Assembly: GCA_903832055.1 (NCBI GenBank)
Contig: CAILAC010000013.1
Location: forward strand, 186,001 to 250,000
Direction: 5' to 3'
Origin: an uncultured Acidobacteriota bacterium
GTDB taxonomy: Bacteria; Acidobacteriota; Terriglobia; Terriglobales; Acidobacteriaceae
Length of the DNA: 64,000 nucleotides
The translations under genes and the position numbers were made by a program. How positions within the stretch are numbered: the first letter of the stretch is position 1; the number at the start of each line of letters is the position of its first letter. This document shows, in pieces, positions 17,713 through 26,675 of this stretch. Under the pieces are notes generated by a model that was given only the letters and a program-made list of their open reading frames with translations, was not told the origin of the DNA and did no database searches.

Positions 17713-18891
17713 CTAGAACGATGGAATTCCCGTTATCGCCTGGCCCATGATAAGTGCGTGAATGTCGTGGGTCCCCTCGTAGGTGATTACAGATTCCAGA
17801 TTCATCATGTGCCGCATGATTGGATAATCCTCGGTGATGCCGTTGCCGCCCAGAATCTGTCGTGCAATCCGGGCGCATTCGAGGGCCATCCAGACGTTGT
17901 TGCGCTTGGCGAGAGAAATCACCTCATGACCCAGCGTCCCGGCATCCTTCATGCGCCCCGCATGCAGCGACAGCAGTTGCGCCTTGGAAATCTCTGAGAT
18001 CATCCACACCAGCTTTTCCTGGATCAGCTGATGGCTGGCAATCGGTTCATTTCGAAACTGCTTGCGCATCTTCGCATACTGCAAGGCGGTGTCGTAGCAT
18101 GACATCGCCGCGCCAATGGCGCCCCAGCTGATGCCGTAACGCGCCTGGTTGAGGCACATCAGCGGGCTCTTCAGACCGCCTGTTCCTGGCAGCAGATTCG
18201 TGACAGGGATGCGCACCTCCTGCAATGCCAGCCCGGCGGTCACCGACGCCCTGAGCGACCACTTGCCATGCACCTCATCTGCCCGAAAGCCCGGCCGGTC
18301 TGTTTCCACCAGGAATCCGCGAACCCGGTCTTCTTCGTCCGTGACCTTGGCCCAGATGATGGCTACATCGGCAATCGTCCCGGAGGTGATCCACATCTTT
18401 TCGCCGGTCAAAACGTACTCGTCGCCATCCCTGGTCGCTCGCGTGGTCATCCCGCCTGGATTTGACCCGAAGCCCGGCTCGGTCAGCCCAAAGCATCCCA
18501 GCTTGCGCCCTGCCGCCAGTTCCGGCAGCCACTTGCGCTTCTGCTCCTCGGTTCCAAAGGTGTAGATGGGATACATCACCAGTGCGGACTGCACGCTCAC
18601 AAAGCTGCGAAATCCCGAGTCGCCGCGCTCAAACTCCTGCATGACCAGCCCATACTCGACATTGGACATACCGGCGCAGCCGTACCCCTGCAGGTTGGCT
18701 CCAAAGAAGCCCAACTCACCCATCATCGGTACCAGCTCACGTGGAAAACGCCCTTCGCGGAAGCAGTCCTCGATAATCGGAATGAGGTTGTCTTCGACAA
18801 ATGCGCGCGCCGTGTCACGCACCATCAGCTCGTCTTCATTGAGCAGAGAATCGAACTTGATAAAATCCACACCTTGAAACTTGAATCCCAT
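17713..18891 (-). CDS. gcdH: Glutaryl-CoA dehydrogenase (acyl-CoA dehydrogenase family)
   Basis: An FAD enzyme that oxidises and decarboxylates glutaryl-CoA to crotonyl-CoA in lysine and aromatic degradation. The 392 residues cover the whole acyl-CoA dehydrogenase fold. Family-specific marks are ERGDSGFRSFVSVQSALVM (with the arginine that binds the substrate carboxylate), FGLTEPGFGSNPGGM for FAD, ARYGISWGAIGAAM, and the catalytic base Glu372 in YEGTHDIH. AAGG lies 9 nt before ATG 18891. It converges on the DUF5054 gene with a 9-nt gap and follows mlaF on the same strand after 101 nt. Confidence 0.88.
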   Translation of the reverse strand: MGFKFQGVDFIKFDSLLNEDELMVRDTARAFVEDNLIPIIEDCFREGRFPRELVPMMGELGFFGANLQGYGCAGMSNVEYGLVMQEFERGDSGFRSFVSVQSALVMYPIYTFGTEEQKRKWLPELAAGRKLGCFGLTEPGFGSNPGGMTTRATRDGDEYVLTGEKMWITSGTIADVAIIWAKVTDEEDRVRGFLVETDRPGFRADEVHGKWSLRASVTAGLALQEVRIPVTNLLPGTGGLKSPLMCLNQARYGISWGAIGAAMSCYDTALQYAKMRKQFRNEPIASHQLIQEKLVWMISEISKAQLLSLHAGRMKDAGTLGHEVISLAKRNNVWMALECARIARQILGGNGITEDYPIMRHMMNLESVITYEGTHDIHALIMGQAITGIPSF

Positions 18892-18992
18892 GATAGCTAC
18901 CTTTCAAAACACTTGAGGTTACCAGATGGCAGGTAGAGTGGGAAAGATGGAGATATGGATTCGATTCAGTGACAGCACAGTGCACCAAACAC

Positions 18993-19835
18993 CTAAGCGA
19001 TAAATTCTCGGATAAATGGATCTTCGCTCGTCAGCAGCGCCTCGGTCGAGCCATCAAATATCAGCTTGCCCTCATGCAGCACCAGAAAGCTGGTGTTTGG
19101 CTCAATCTGACCATCAGGCAGCGGCACCATTTTCTCTTGCTCTTTGTCGTAGCGGTGCGTGGTCATTGTGAAGGCATCCTGCAAGCGATGCGTCACGAGT
19201 AGCGCCGGCGTGGCATAGACGTCGCGCTCCTTCACCACCAGTTCGTTGATCGTATGCGAGGTTACCGGGTCCAGTCCGCCCGTCGGAGAGTCATACAGCA
19301 GAAACTCAGGCTGGTCGATAATCGCCCGTGCAATGGCAACCCTCCTGCGCATACCGCCGGAAAGACTAGCTGGCAGCAGGTCGTAGGTATGTCCCAGTTC
19401 TACAAACTGTAACGCCTCCCGAACGCGCCGCGAAACTTCATCTTCAGGCAGATTGCGCTCCATCAACTGGTAGCCGACGTTGTCGCGAACCGTCAGGGAA
19501 TCAAACAGCGCACTTTCCTGAAATACCATGCCGGTGCGAATGCGCAGGCGCAGAAGCTCTTCCTCGCGCATGTGCGTTATCTCCTCGCCAAAGAGAAATA
19601 TCCGACCAGAATCAGGACGCAACAGGCCGTTTGCCAGTTTAAGCAGCACACTCTTGCCGACGCCCGCCGGTCCCAGCAAAATGCGCGTTTCGGCCTGACC
19701 AACCTGAAAGCTGACATTCTCTAAAACCGGAGGCCCATTGAAACGGATTGAGACATCCTCAAAGACGACCACGGGTGCGCTCACCTTCAAGGAAGGCCCT
19801 GCATCGGCTTGCAATGGTTCAATCTCTGTTGTCAT
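18993..19835 (-). CDS. mlaF: MlaF-type ABC transporter ATPase with altered Walker B
   Basis: The ATPase of a Mla-type phospholipid transporter, partner of the MlaE-like permease encoded 3 nt upstream. The 280-residue protein has Walker A GPAGVGKS (Lys61, Ser62), Q-loop Gln106, signature LSGGMRRR (158-165) and H-loop His216. The Walker B sequence reads LLYDSPTGGLDP, so the usual catalytic Glu after Asp182 is Ser183. The codon reads TCT plainly in the DNA. That change normally cripples ATP hydrolysis, so this subunit may be slow, use another base, or act with an unseen partner. No MlaD gene follows; gcdH is next. Confidence 0.88.
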   Translation of the reverse strand: MTTEIEPLQADAGPSLKVSAPVVVFEDVSIRFNGPPVLENVSFQVGQAETRILLGPAGVGKSVLLKLANGLLRPDSGRIFLFGEEITHMREEELLRLRIRTGMVFQESALFDSLTVRDNVGYQLMERNLPEDEVSRRVREALQFVELGHTYDLLPASLSGGMRRRVAIARAIIDQPEFLLYDSPTGGLDPVTSHTINELVVKERDVYATPALLVTHRLQDAFTMTTHRYDKEQEKMVPLPDGQIEPNTSFLVLHEGKLIFDGSTEALLTSEDPFIREFIA

Positions 19836-19838
19836 GAG

Positions 19839-20627
19839 CTAAACCGGTGGCAACAGCCAAAGCATCGCGCGGCTGAGAAGGAAGTCAGAAAAGATAATCA
19901 GTACAGAAGACACAACCACGGCCTCGGTCGTTGCGCGGCCAACGCCCTGTGTACCGCCCGTTGTCTTCATGCCAAAATAGCAGCCTACCGTCGCGATAAT
20001 GAAGCCGAAAAAGAGCGGTTTGGTGAGCCCTTGCGCAATATCCGCCCATACCAGCGCCTGGTAAGCAGAGGTGAAGTACTGTGTGCCGTTCTGGCCGCTG
20101 ATGAACACTGCCACAAAAGCACCGCCAGCTGTACCGACTGTGTCTGCAACAATTGTCAGTAGAAATAGCATCAATACCGTCGAAAGCATGCGCGGCGTTA
20201 CCAGCTTCTTCATAGGGTCAGTGCCCAGCGCTCGCATGGCGTCAATCTGTTCCGTTACAACCATTGAGCCCAGTTCGCTGGCCATACCGCTCGCGTTACG
20301 GCCACTAACCATCAGGCCGGTGAGCACCGGGGCCAATTCGCGGATCATTGAAAGCGAAACGAAGCGTCCCGTATATGCCTGCGCGCCAAACTGCGCCAGA
20401 GATGCCGCCGACTGCAAAGCCAGAACGCCGCCCGTGAAAAAGCCCGTCAGGACAACAATCGGCAGTGACCCTACGCCAATCAGATCCGCCTGCGTCAGAA
20501 TATCCGCAACATAGTGAGGCGCGCGGAAGAGATTGGTGACCGACTGCAGGCAGAAAAGGTAGTACTCCTGCACGGCCAGAATCTGGCGCTTGGCAATCGA
20601 TTCGAGCTGTTCAAGTGTCATTGGCAT
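19839..20627 (-). CDS. mlaE: MlaE-type lipid ABC transporter permease
   Basis: The integral-membrane permease of a Mla lipid transporter in the inner membrane. The 262 residues hold five or six hydrophobic segments, with the conserved family blocks TGFFTGGVLALQSAASLAQF, RELAPVLTGLMVSGRNASG and ELGSMVVTEQIDAMRALGTDP. It is the first gene of a two-gene unit with mlaF, separated by 3 nt. In Proteobacteria mlaD, mlaC and mlaB follow; none is visible here. The complex probably helps maintain outer-membrane asymmetry or lipid traffic. Family assignment is firm, direction of transport is not. Confidence 0.92.
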   Translation of the reverse strand: MPMTLEQLESIAKRQILAVQEYYLFCLQSVTNLFRAPHYVADILTQADLIGVGSLPIVVLTGFFTGGVLALQSAASLAQFGAQAYTGRFVSLSMIRELAPVLTGLMVSGRNASGMASELGSMVVTEQIDAMRALGTDPMKKLVTPRMLSTVLMLFLLTIVADTVGTAGGAFVAVFISGQNGTQYFTSAYQALVWADIAQGLTKPLFFGFIIATVGCYFGMKTTGGTQGVGRATTEAVVVSSVLIIFSDFLLSRAMLWLLPPV

Positions 20628-20801
20628 GGCAGAGAGTGGTCGGTCTTCAAAAGATTGCGGTCCCTGCCGTCAGAATAGCGTATTTGAGCGACTGACTGCG
20701 CCTTAAGAAGTCAATTGCGAACCGACCCAGGCCACAGCCTGAAAAATTCCCTGGCGACCATCGCCGAAGCAACTGTCGCCGAAGAAAACGTACCGATCGA
20801 T

Positions 20802-23678
20802 CTATTGTTTGAAGGCAGGATCGCTTTCCGCCCCCTGTCGTGCCTTCCACTTCAGCGAATAATATTCGCCTCTGTCCCGAGCCCACGGATCAAATGCATT
20901 CACCACATTGGCCAACTCCGGAGCGAGCTCTGGAATATTCCGGGTAAGGATTCGCTTGAGCGGTGAAATTGGCTGCTTGTGGCCGTTGGGTGTGCCATTC
21001 TCCATCTGCACCGGTCCTGGGCCATTGTGGACCACCCAGTCCACGCCCAGCTGCGTATAGAACTCCGGCCGGAAGCTCGACGTGAAGAACCGGTCGCTGA
21101 ACAAACGCCGCGAAGCATTCAGGATAAAGACAACAAACTGCGTCTCTGAGATTGCAAAGCCATGCGGGCGTGTGTATTCGGCCAGATAGCCGACGACTGT
21201 ATCCACATCTTCGATGTTGTCGATGACAGACCCGTTGGGATGGCCAAGGCAATCATTGATCGGAGTTTTGTCTTCGTTGAGCTGAGCATCGGTGATCACC
21301 TTTGACGCATCGCAAACGTGGGTTCCGTACACCTGGCGCAGTTCATTCACGGCCTGTTGCTGCTGCTTGTGAGCGTCAGAATCCACGGGGATGGTCTTGT
21401 CCATGAAGTCGTCAAAGCTGGTCAGTTGCCGCAGACCATACTGCCGGCGAAATTCATTAAACCGCGGCACACCATGTTCGCGATCACGAATAATGTCAAG
21501 CGCAGCCAGGTCAATCTGCTTGGTCGGGGAATCCAGCCGCGGTAGCGTGATGCTCTGCATGAACTGAGGGTGGTTGTGCAGCGTCAGGATGCCCAGGCGC
21601 TGCCGCCCAAGGCTCAGGCCCCAGTTCGCCATGCCGCCAGTCCGCATCGCATCCGTAGCCTTGCCTTCAAACGTATTGATCACCGGAATCTTTTGTGCGA
21701 TCTGGTTGGGGTCTTTGATCAAATCGCGGAAGTCGATCAGGTCAGGAATCAGCGGGTGGAGACGATAAACCGAGACAAACTCCTCAGGAAAATTGAATGG
21801 CGAACCAAAGTGATTGACCCCGCCGTTGATGCTGTCAGCATTGGCGATGCTGTAGTTCTTCACCTGGCTTCCCAGGCCAAAGATGCCCGGCCCTGACGAA
21901 AAGACCGAATACCAATCTGTAGCCTTGGTCACGTTGTGTGACCTGCCAAAATTCTTCGCAACAAGGTCCGAAAGAACCTTTGTCAACCCCGGGTCGCCCG
22001 TGCCCAGCAGCCCGTTCCAGTTGGCATTCATGCCCTTGTAGAGTGGTTCGTCATACAGCAGTTGTGGGGTCCATTCAATCGTGTGAATCTTGGCAATCTC
22101 CGCCGCCACCACCAGCCGCGCTGCGGCAAACAGCTCATCCGGAGTTACATCCTTGTAGCGAATGACGTGGCTGGGATTTGACGGGTTGCGCAGCCCGCAA
22201 TCCTTGTTTGGCGTGAGTGCAGCCTGCCGACGAAACTCCGTCACAAAGGAGTTATGTTCACGCACAAACAGGTTGTGCAGGAAGCTCATCCCGATCGTCC
22301 AGTTGTCGGGAAATGCCACCGCCTCCTGGCCGGCCCACTGCGGCTGAAATGGGTCGCCGGGCTGCAGTGAGGGCAGGTATCCCTGGCTGGGCGCTGGCGC
22401 CGTGGATGCCCCGTTGGCCGTCTGCATCAGCAGCTTCGCCGGGTCGGCCGGATCGCGCTTGACACGCTTGATCGAAGTTTCGTCGTAGCCATAGATCTGA
22501 GAAGCATCCCACCACGCCGTATTCGTGTTGCTAAATGTCTTGGCTGCTCGCGCCATGTACTGCTTGCCGTTAAAGGTAAAGCTCTCCGGCGTGCTGTCCT
22601 CAGCCACAAAAGTGTCATCAACCTTGTCATCCGGGCGGCAACCGAGCTGTTGAATGTCCTCCGCCGTCAGCGGCACCTCTACGTTGTTGACCAGCTTGAA
22701 CTTGCAGCCCACGTCAATATACTTGGGCGCATTGTGTCCATCCTCCATGTGCGAGAACCAGTCGTGCGTCATGAACTGGATCCAGTACGCCGCGAGCACA
22801 TTGAAGAAAGGCGCCTTCACGTAGTCACAGTTCGCTTCAGTCGAATTTCCCGGCAGCCCAAACCCTGCCTTGCACGCGTCAGGGTTGGTCTGGGGCCGCG
22901 TAAACAACACACGGCTGATCACCTGCGGGTCAGGCGTCATCAAACTCAGCCGACCGCCATGACGGTTACGCGTGAACTCATTGGCCCCCTGCTCCGGAAA
23001 GGCAGTCTCAAACTCAACATTGCGCGAAAACGGAGTTCCCGTTGAACCCATCAGCGGATTCTTGACGTCATTGCAGATACCCGTAAGATTGCGCCCGCGA
23101 ACAAGGTCGCCCTTGCAAACCTGTTCGCCAGCACCCCCGACCGCCTGGTAACTGGGATGGCTCTCGGGTAGCCGCATCTGTGGCCACGTCTTGAGCGCTT
23201 GCCCACCTATCCCGGTTCTGCCAGTAATGAAGTCCTTATACGTACCCGCATTGTCAAACAGGTTGAACTTGATCAACTCGATGCGTTGATACTCCAGGTC
23301 AAGCAGCGCTCCTGTCACGCCACGCAGCCCTGGCCCGCCTTTGAAGACCAGTCCCGGGGGCAGGGAATCCATATCCCCGGTTCCCCAGTACTGCGACCAG
23401 TCCACCCAGGGGGTATTCCTGAATTGCTGCGCCTTGTAGCCGCCGCGGCACATCGCAGTGTAGTCGGCAACCTTTCCTTCAAAACGCAGATTGCGCGTAT
23501 CGGCAATGGGCCTTAGCCCCTCGAAGACAGATTTGGCACAAGCCAGCAGCGCAGCTTCCTCCTCCTTCTTTTGCGCCGCTCTGTCATTAGCTGGGTTCTG
23601 AGAAAGGAGGCTGGCGGGCGCAAGCGAAACCAGCACCAGCACCATCAGGAGGAGAGTCTTCGGGGAAGGATTCTTCAT
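20802..23678 (-). CDS. Secreted animal-type haem peroxidase
   Basis: A 958-residue protein with a Sec signal (TLLLMVLVLVSLAPASLLSQ) and an animal haem-peroxidase-like catalytic domain. The distal histidine segment is YWIQFMTHDWFSHMED and the proximal histidine segment LHNLFVREHNSF, matching the arrangement in myeloperoxidase and cyclooxygenase-like enzymes. FGSPFNFPEEFVSVYRLHPL is also family-typical. Bacterial members are related to peroxinectin and alpha-dioxygenase groups, so it could oxidise halides, phenolics or fatty acids. It is exported, probably to the periplasm or outside. It stands alone: mlaE lies 174 nt downstream and gadB 61 nt upstream on the same strand. Confidence 0.82.
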   Translation of the reverse strand: MKNPSPKTLLLMVLVLVSLAPASLLSQNPANDRAAQKKEEEAALLACAKSVFEGLRPIADTRNLRFEGKVADYTAMCRGGYKAQQFRNTPWVDWSQYWGTGDMDSLPPGLVFKGGPGLRGVTGALLDLEYQRIELIKFNLFDNAGTYKDFITGRTGIGGQALKTWPQMRLPESHPSYQAVGGAGEQVCKGDLVRGRNLTGICNDVKNPLMGSTGTPFSRNVEFETAFPEQGANEFTRNRHGGRLSLMTPDPQVISRVLFTRPQTNPDACKAGFGLPGNSTEANCDYVKAPFFNVLAAYWIQFMTHDWFSHMEDGHNAPKYIDVGCKFKLVNNVEVPLTAEDIQQLGCRPDDKVDDTFVAEDSTPESFTFNGKQYMARAAKTFSNTNTAWWDASQIYGYDETSIKRVKRDPADPAKLLMQTANGASTAPAPSQGYLPSLQPGDPFQPQWAGQEAVAFPDNWTIGMSFLHNLFVREHNSFVTEFRRQAALTPNKDCGLRNPSNPSHVIRYKDVTPDELFAAARLVVAAEIAKIHTIEWTPQLLYDEPLYKGMNANWNGLLGTGDPGLTKVLSDLVAKNFGRSHNVTKATDWYSVFSSGPGIFGLGSQVKNYSIANADSINGGVNHFGSPFNFPEEFVSVYRLHPLIPDLIDFRDLIKDPNQIAQKIPVINTFEGKATDAMRTGGMANWGLSLGRQRLGILTLHNHPQFMQSITLPRLDSPTKQIDLAALDIIRDREHGVPRFNEFRRQYGLRQLTSFDDFMDKTIPVDSDAHKQQQQAVNELRQVYGTHVCDASKVITDAQLNEDKTPINDCLGHPNGSVIDNIEDVDTVVGYLAEYTRPHGFAISETQFVVFILNASRRLFSDRFFTSSFRPEFYTQLGVDWVVHNGPGPVQMENGTPNGHKQPISPLKRILTRNIPELAPELANVVNAFDPWARDRGEYYSLKWKARQGAESDPAFKQ

Positions 23679-23739
23679 GGGGAGCCAGATTGAACCCGAC
23701 TCCCCATGTTAGTCAAGCAGTTTTTTGTTACAACACCAG

Positions 23740-25137
23740 CTATCGCCCAGAGTGGTCGTGCCCGCCAGTTTCCGCTCCTGTAAGTGCCATATCGATCGGG
23801 CTTTCTTCGAAGTGCGCCAGGGCACTTTGCATTTCTGCTAACAACTCATCAGCCATGGCCCTCGTGAATCCATGCCTGATCAGGATGCGCTGAATGACCA
23901 GATCTTCCCGGTTTGGCGGTTGCGAATACGCCGGCACCAGCCAGCCACGTTCCCGCAATCGGTCCGCATAATCGTATAACGTGAAATTCGAACCCGCCGG
24001 GTCCTTCAACTCCCAGCAAAGCCCCGGAATCCCACCCTCCCCGTCATAGATGATCTTGAATGGCCCAAACTCCGCAATCCTTTCCGCAAGGTACCGCCCC
24101 AGTGCGGCGCACTCAGTTTGAATCTCTCGATAACCCTCTTTGCCAAGCCGTAAAAAGTTGTAGTACTGGCAAATGATCTCTCCGCCGGGCCGCGAAAAAT
24201 TAAGCGCAAACGTAGGCATGTTCCCGCCCAGATAGTTCACCTCAAAAATCAGCTCCTCCGGCAGATCCTGCTTCTCTCGCCAAAGCGCCCAGCCAACGCC
24301 AAGCGGAGCCAGACCAAACTTGTGTCCCGATGCGTTGATTGACTTCACCCGCGGCAGCCGGAAATCCCACAACAAGTCGGGCTGCGTAAAGGGCGCCAGA
24401 AACGCCCCGCTTGCTCCATCGACATGGATTGGCACATGCAGTCCCGTCTCCTCTTCCAACTTGTCCAGCGCCAGACTGATCGCATGTACGGGCTCGAACT
24501 GCAATGTAAAGGTCACCCCCAGCGTCACTACGACCCCGATCGTATTTTCGTCGCAGCGCTTCAACACCTCTTCAGCAGTAAGTAGCAGACTGTCGCCTTC
24601 CATCGGCACTTCGCGAATCTCGACGTCAAAGTATCGGCAAAACTTGTGCCAGCACACCTGCACCGGGCCCATGATCAGGTTGGGGGTGTCGATCGATTTC
24701 CCCGCAGCCTTGCGTCGCTTGCGCCAGTTCAACTTCAGCGCCAGGCCGCCCAGCATCGCTGCCTCACTTGAACCAGTCGTCGAGCACCCAATCGTTGTCG
24801 CCGCCTCTGGCGAGTTCCACAAGTCTGCCAGCATGTGCACGCAGCGCTCTTCGATGGCCGCCGTCTGCGGATATTCGTCCTTGTCGATCATGTTCTTGTC
24901 CGCACACTCTGCCATCAGTTGCTCGACTTCAGGCTCAATCCATGTCGTACAAAAAGTCGCAAGATTTTGCTGCGAATTCCCATCCAGCACGAGTTGCTGA
25001 TGAATGCATTCGTAGACCTGATGTGCATCCTGCTTCCGCTCTGGAAACAAATAGGTCTCCGCAGCCGCATCATGCGAGCAAGTCTCAACTGCGTGGGTAG
25101 GTGCCGCGGTCAGTTCTTCAGTTGTGTGCAGGGCCAT
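23740..25137 (-). CDS. gadB: Glutamate decarboxylase (PLP)
   Basis: Converts glutamate to GABA and CO2, consuming a proton, and so serves acid resistance or GABA metabolism. At 465 residues it matches E. coli GadB. The PLP-binding lysine is in [18 protein letters not shown], the conserved [16 protein letters not shown] is present, and HVDGASGAF gives the PLP-contacting aspartate. The C-terminal tail ends in a His-Asp-His segment, possibly the counterpart of the pH-sensing tail. GGAGA lies 6 nt before ATG 25137. No GadC antiporter gene is adjacent, so the physiological context is open. Confidence 0.93.
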   Translation of the reverse strand: MALHTTEELTAAPTHAVETCSHDAAAETYLFPERKQDAHQVYECIHQQLVLDGNSQQNLATFCTTWIEPEVEQLMAECADKNMIDKDEYPQTAAIEERCVHMLADLWNSPEAATTIGCSTTGSSEAAMLGGLALKLNWRKRRKAAGKSIDTPNLIMGPVQVCWHKFCRYFDVEIREVPMEGDSLLLTAEEVLKRCDENTIGVVVTLGVTFTLQFEPVHAISLALDKLEEETGLHVPIHVDGASGAFLAPFTQPDLLWDFRLPRVKSINASGHKFGLAPLGVGWALWREKQDLPEELIFEVNYLGGNMPTFALNFSRPGGEIICQYYNFLRLGKEGYREIQTECAALGRYLAERIAEFGPFKIIYDGEGGIPGLCWELKDPAGSNFTLYDYADRLRERGWLVPAYSQPPNREDLVIQRILIRHGFTRAMADELLAEMQSALAHFEESPIDMALTGAETGGHDHSGR

Positions 25138-25232
25138 GTTCTTCTCCGGTGAGCGTGAGAAGAGTGTAACGTCAGACTTATCGGAGAGGGGAAGAAATCT
25201 CGGTGAATCGCCCCGCGCAGCGTACCAGTTCG

Positions 25233-26675
25233 CTACTCCCGGCCCTTCTTTTTAATCTCGATCGTCAGCCGCTTGATTTTCTGGTTCAGAGTGCTCAGTG
25301 GAATATGAAACTGCTCCGCCGCATCCGTCTGGTTCCAGTTACACCGCTCCAGCTTTTCGAGAATGATCCGCCGCTCAATGTCTTCCAGAATGTCGAACAG
25401 GCTGGCGTTCGGGTTATGTTCGAGCAGCGCGTCCTGAAAAGTCCGGCCAGTAATATGGCCCGGCAGTAGCCCGGTACCAATGATCGGCGTACTCGAAAGC
25501 ACAACGCTGCGTTCGATAATATTTTCCAGTTCGCGCACATTCCCCGGCCAGTCGTAGTCCACCAGCGCGCGCATCGCATCAGGGGTCAGCTTGCGCGTTT
25601 CCAGATCATTCTCCTTTGAAAAATGGTCCAGGAACCGGTTGACCAGCAACGGGATATCCTCACGTCGGCTGCGGAGCGGTGGCAGGTCAATCGAAATCAC
25701 ATTCAGTCGATAAAACAAGTCATCTCTGAACTTACCCTCACGGACTGCCTGCCTCAGATTGACATTCGTAGCAGCCACGATCCGCACATCGACCTGAATC
25801 TCCTGGTTGCTCCCGACCGGCATGAATCGGCGATCCTGCAATACGCGCAGTATCTTCGCCTGCGTATCCATGCCCATGTTGCCAATTTCGTCCAGAAAAA
25901 GGGTGCCTCCGTTGGCTACTTCAAACAGGCCCTTTTTCGTTGCAATCGCCGAGGTAAATGCGCCCTTCACATGTCCAAATAGATTGGACTCCAGCAACTC
26001 CGAAGGCATTGACCCGGTATTCACCGGCACAAACGCCTTGTCCTTGCGTGGGGAATTGGCGTGCAGTGCCTTGGCGATCAACTCCTTGCCGGTGCCGCTC
26101 TCGCCCTCAATCAATACTGTCGATCGGCTGGGTGCCACCTGGCTGACCAAATCAAATATCCGCAGCATTACTTCCGATTTTCCGATGATGTTGTGGAAGT
26201 TATACCGCTGCTTCAGCGCCCGCTTCAGCTGAATATTCTCCGCCTCGGCCTTGTGCCGAGCAATCGCTGAACGAATGTCCGCCAAAAGCTTTTCATTATC
26301 CCACGGCTTCTGAACGAAGTTCTCAGCGCCTGCCCGTACCGCCTCGACAACATTGTCCACCGTCCCGTAGGCGGTGATCATGACCACTGGCAATTCCGGG
26401 TAGCGCTCGTGGATCTGCGGCAAAAGCTCCATCCCTGACTGGCCGGGCAGGGCAAGATCAAGCAGCACCAGATCGTAACTGTGCTGTTCAATCTTGAGCA
26501 GCCCCTCCTCGCCATCCATCGCCATTTCTACGGTGTAGCCCTCAAGCGTCAGTAGAACTTCAAGGGACTCGCGGATACCAGCTTCGTCGTCGATGACAAG
26601 GATCCGCCCTTCGGCGGCTACTTCGGATGTAGGAGTAAGACTTGACTGATTCAATGGCGTTAAGACCTCAGGCAT
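25233..26675 (-). CDS. Sigma-54-dependent response regulator (NtrC family, GAFTSA variant)
   Basis: A 480-residue enhancer-binding activator. It has a receiver domain (phospho-acceptor Asp73 in [10 protein letters not shown]), an AAA+ domain with Walker A GESGTGKE and Walker [12 protein letters not shown], an arginine-finger region, and a C-terminal Fis-type helix-turn-helix ([18 protein letters not shown]). The sigma-54 contact loop reads GAFTSA at 238-243 instead of the nearly invariant GAFTGA. The gene overlaps the 3' end of the upstream histidine kinase by 8 nt, so the two are translationally coupled partners. Expected to activate sigma-54 promoters; the target genes are not evident. Confidence 0.9.
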   Translation of the reverse strand: MPEVLTPLNQSSLTPTSEVAAEGRILVIDDEAGIRESLEVLLTLEGYTVEMAMDGEEGLLKIEQHSYDLVLLDLALPGQSGMELLPQIHERYPELPVVMITAYGTVDNVVEAVRAGAENFVQKPWDNEKLLADIRSAIARHKAEAENIQLKRALKQRYNFHNIIGKSEVMLRIFDLVSQVAPSRSTVLIEGESGTGKELIAKALHANSPRKDKAFVPVNTGSMPSELLESNLFGHVKGAFTSAIATKKGLFEVANGGTLFLDEIGNMGMDTQAKILRVLQDRRFMPVGSNQEIQVDVRIVAATNVNLRQAVREGKFRDDLFYRLNVISIDLPPLRSRREDIPLLVNRFLDHFSKENDLETRKLTPDAMRALVDYDWPGNVRELENIIERSVVLSSTPIIGTGLLPGHITGRTFQDALLEHNPNASLFDILEDIERRIILEKLERCNWNQTDAAEQFHIPLSTLNQKIKRLTIEIKKKGRE

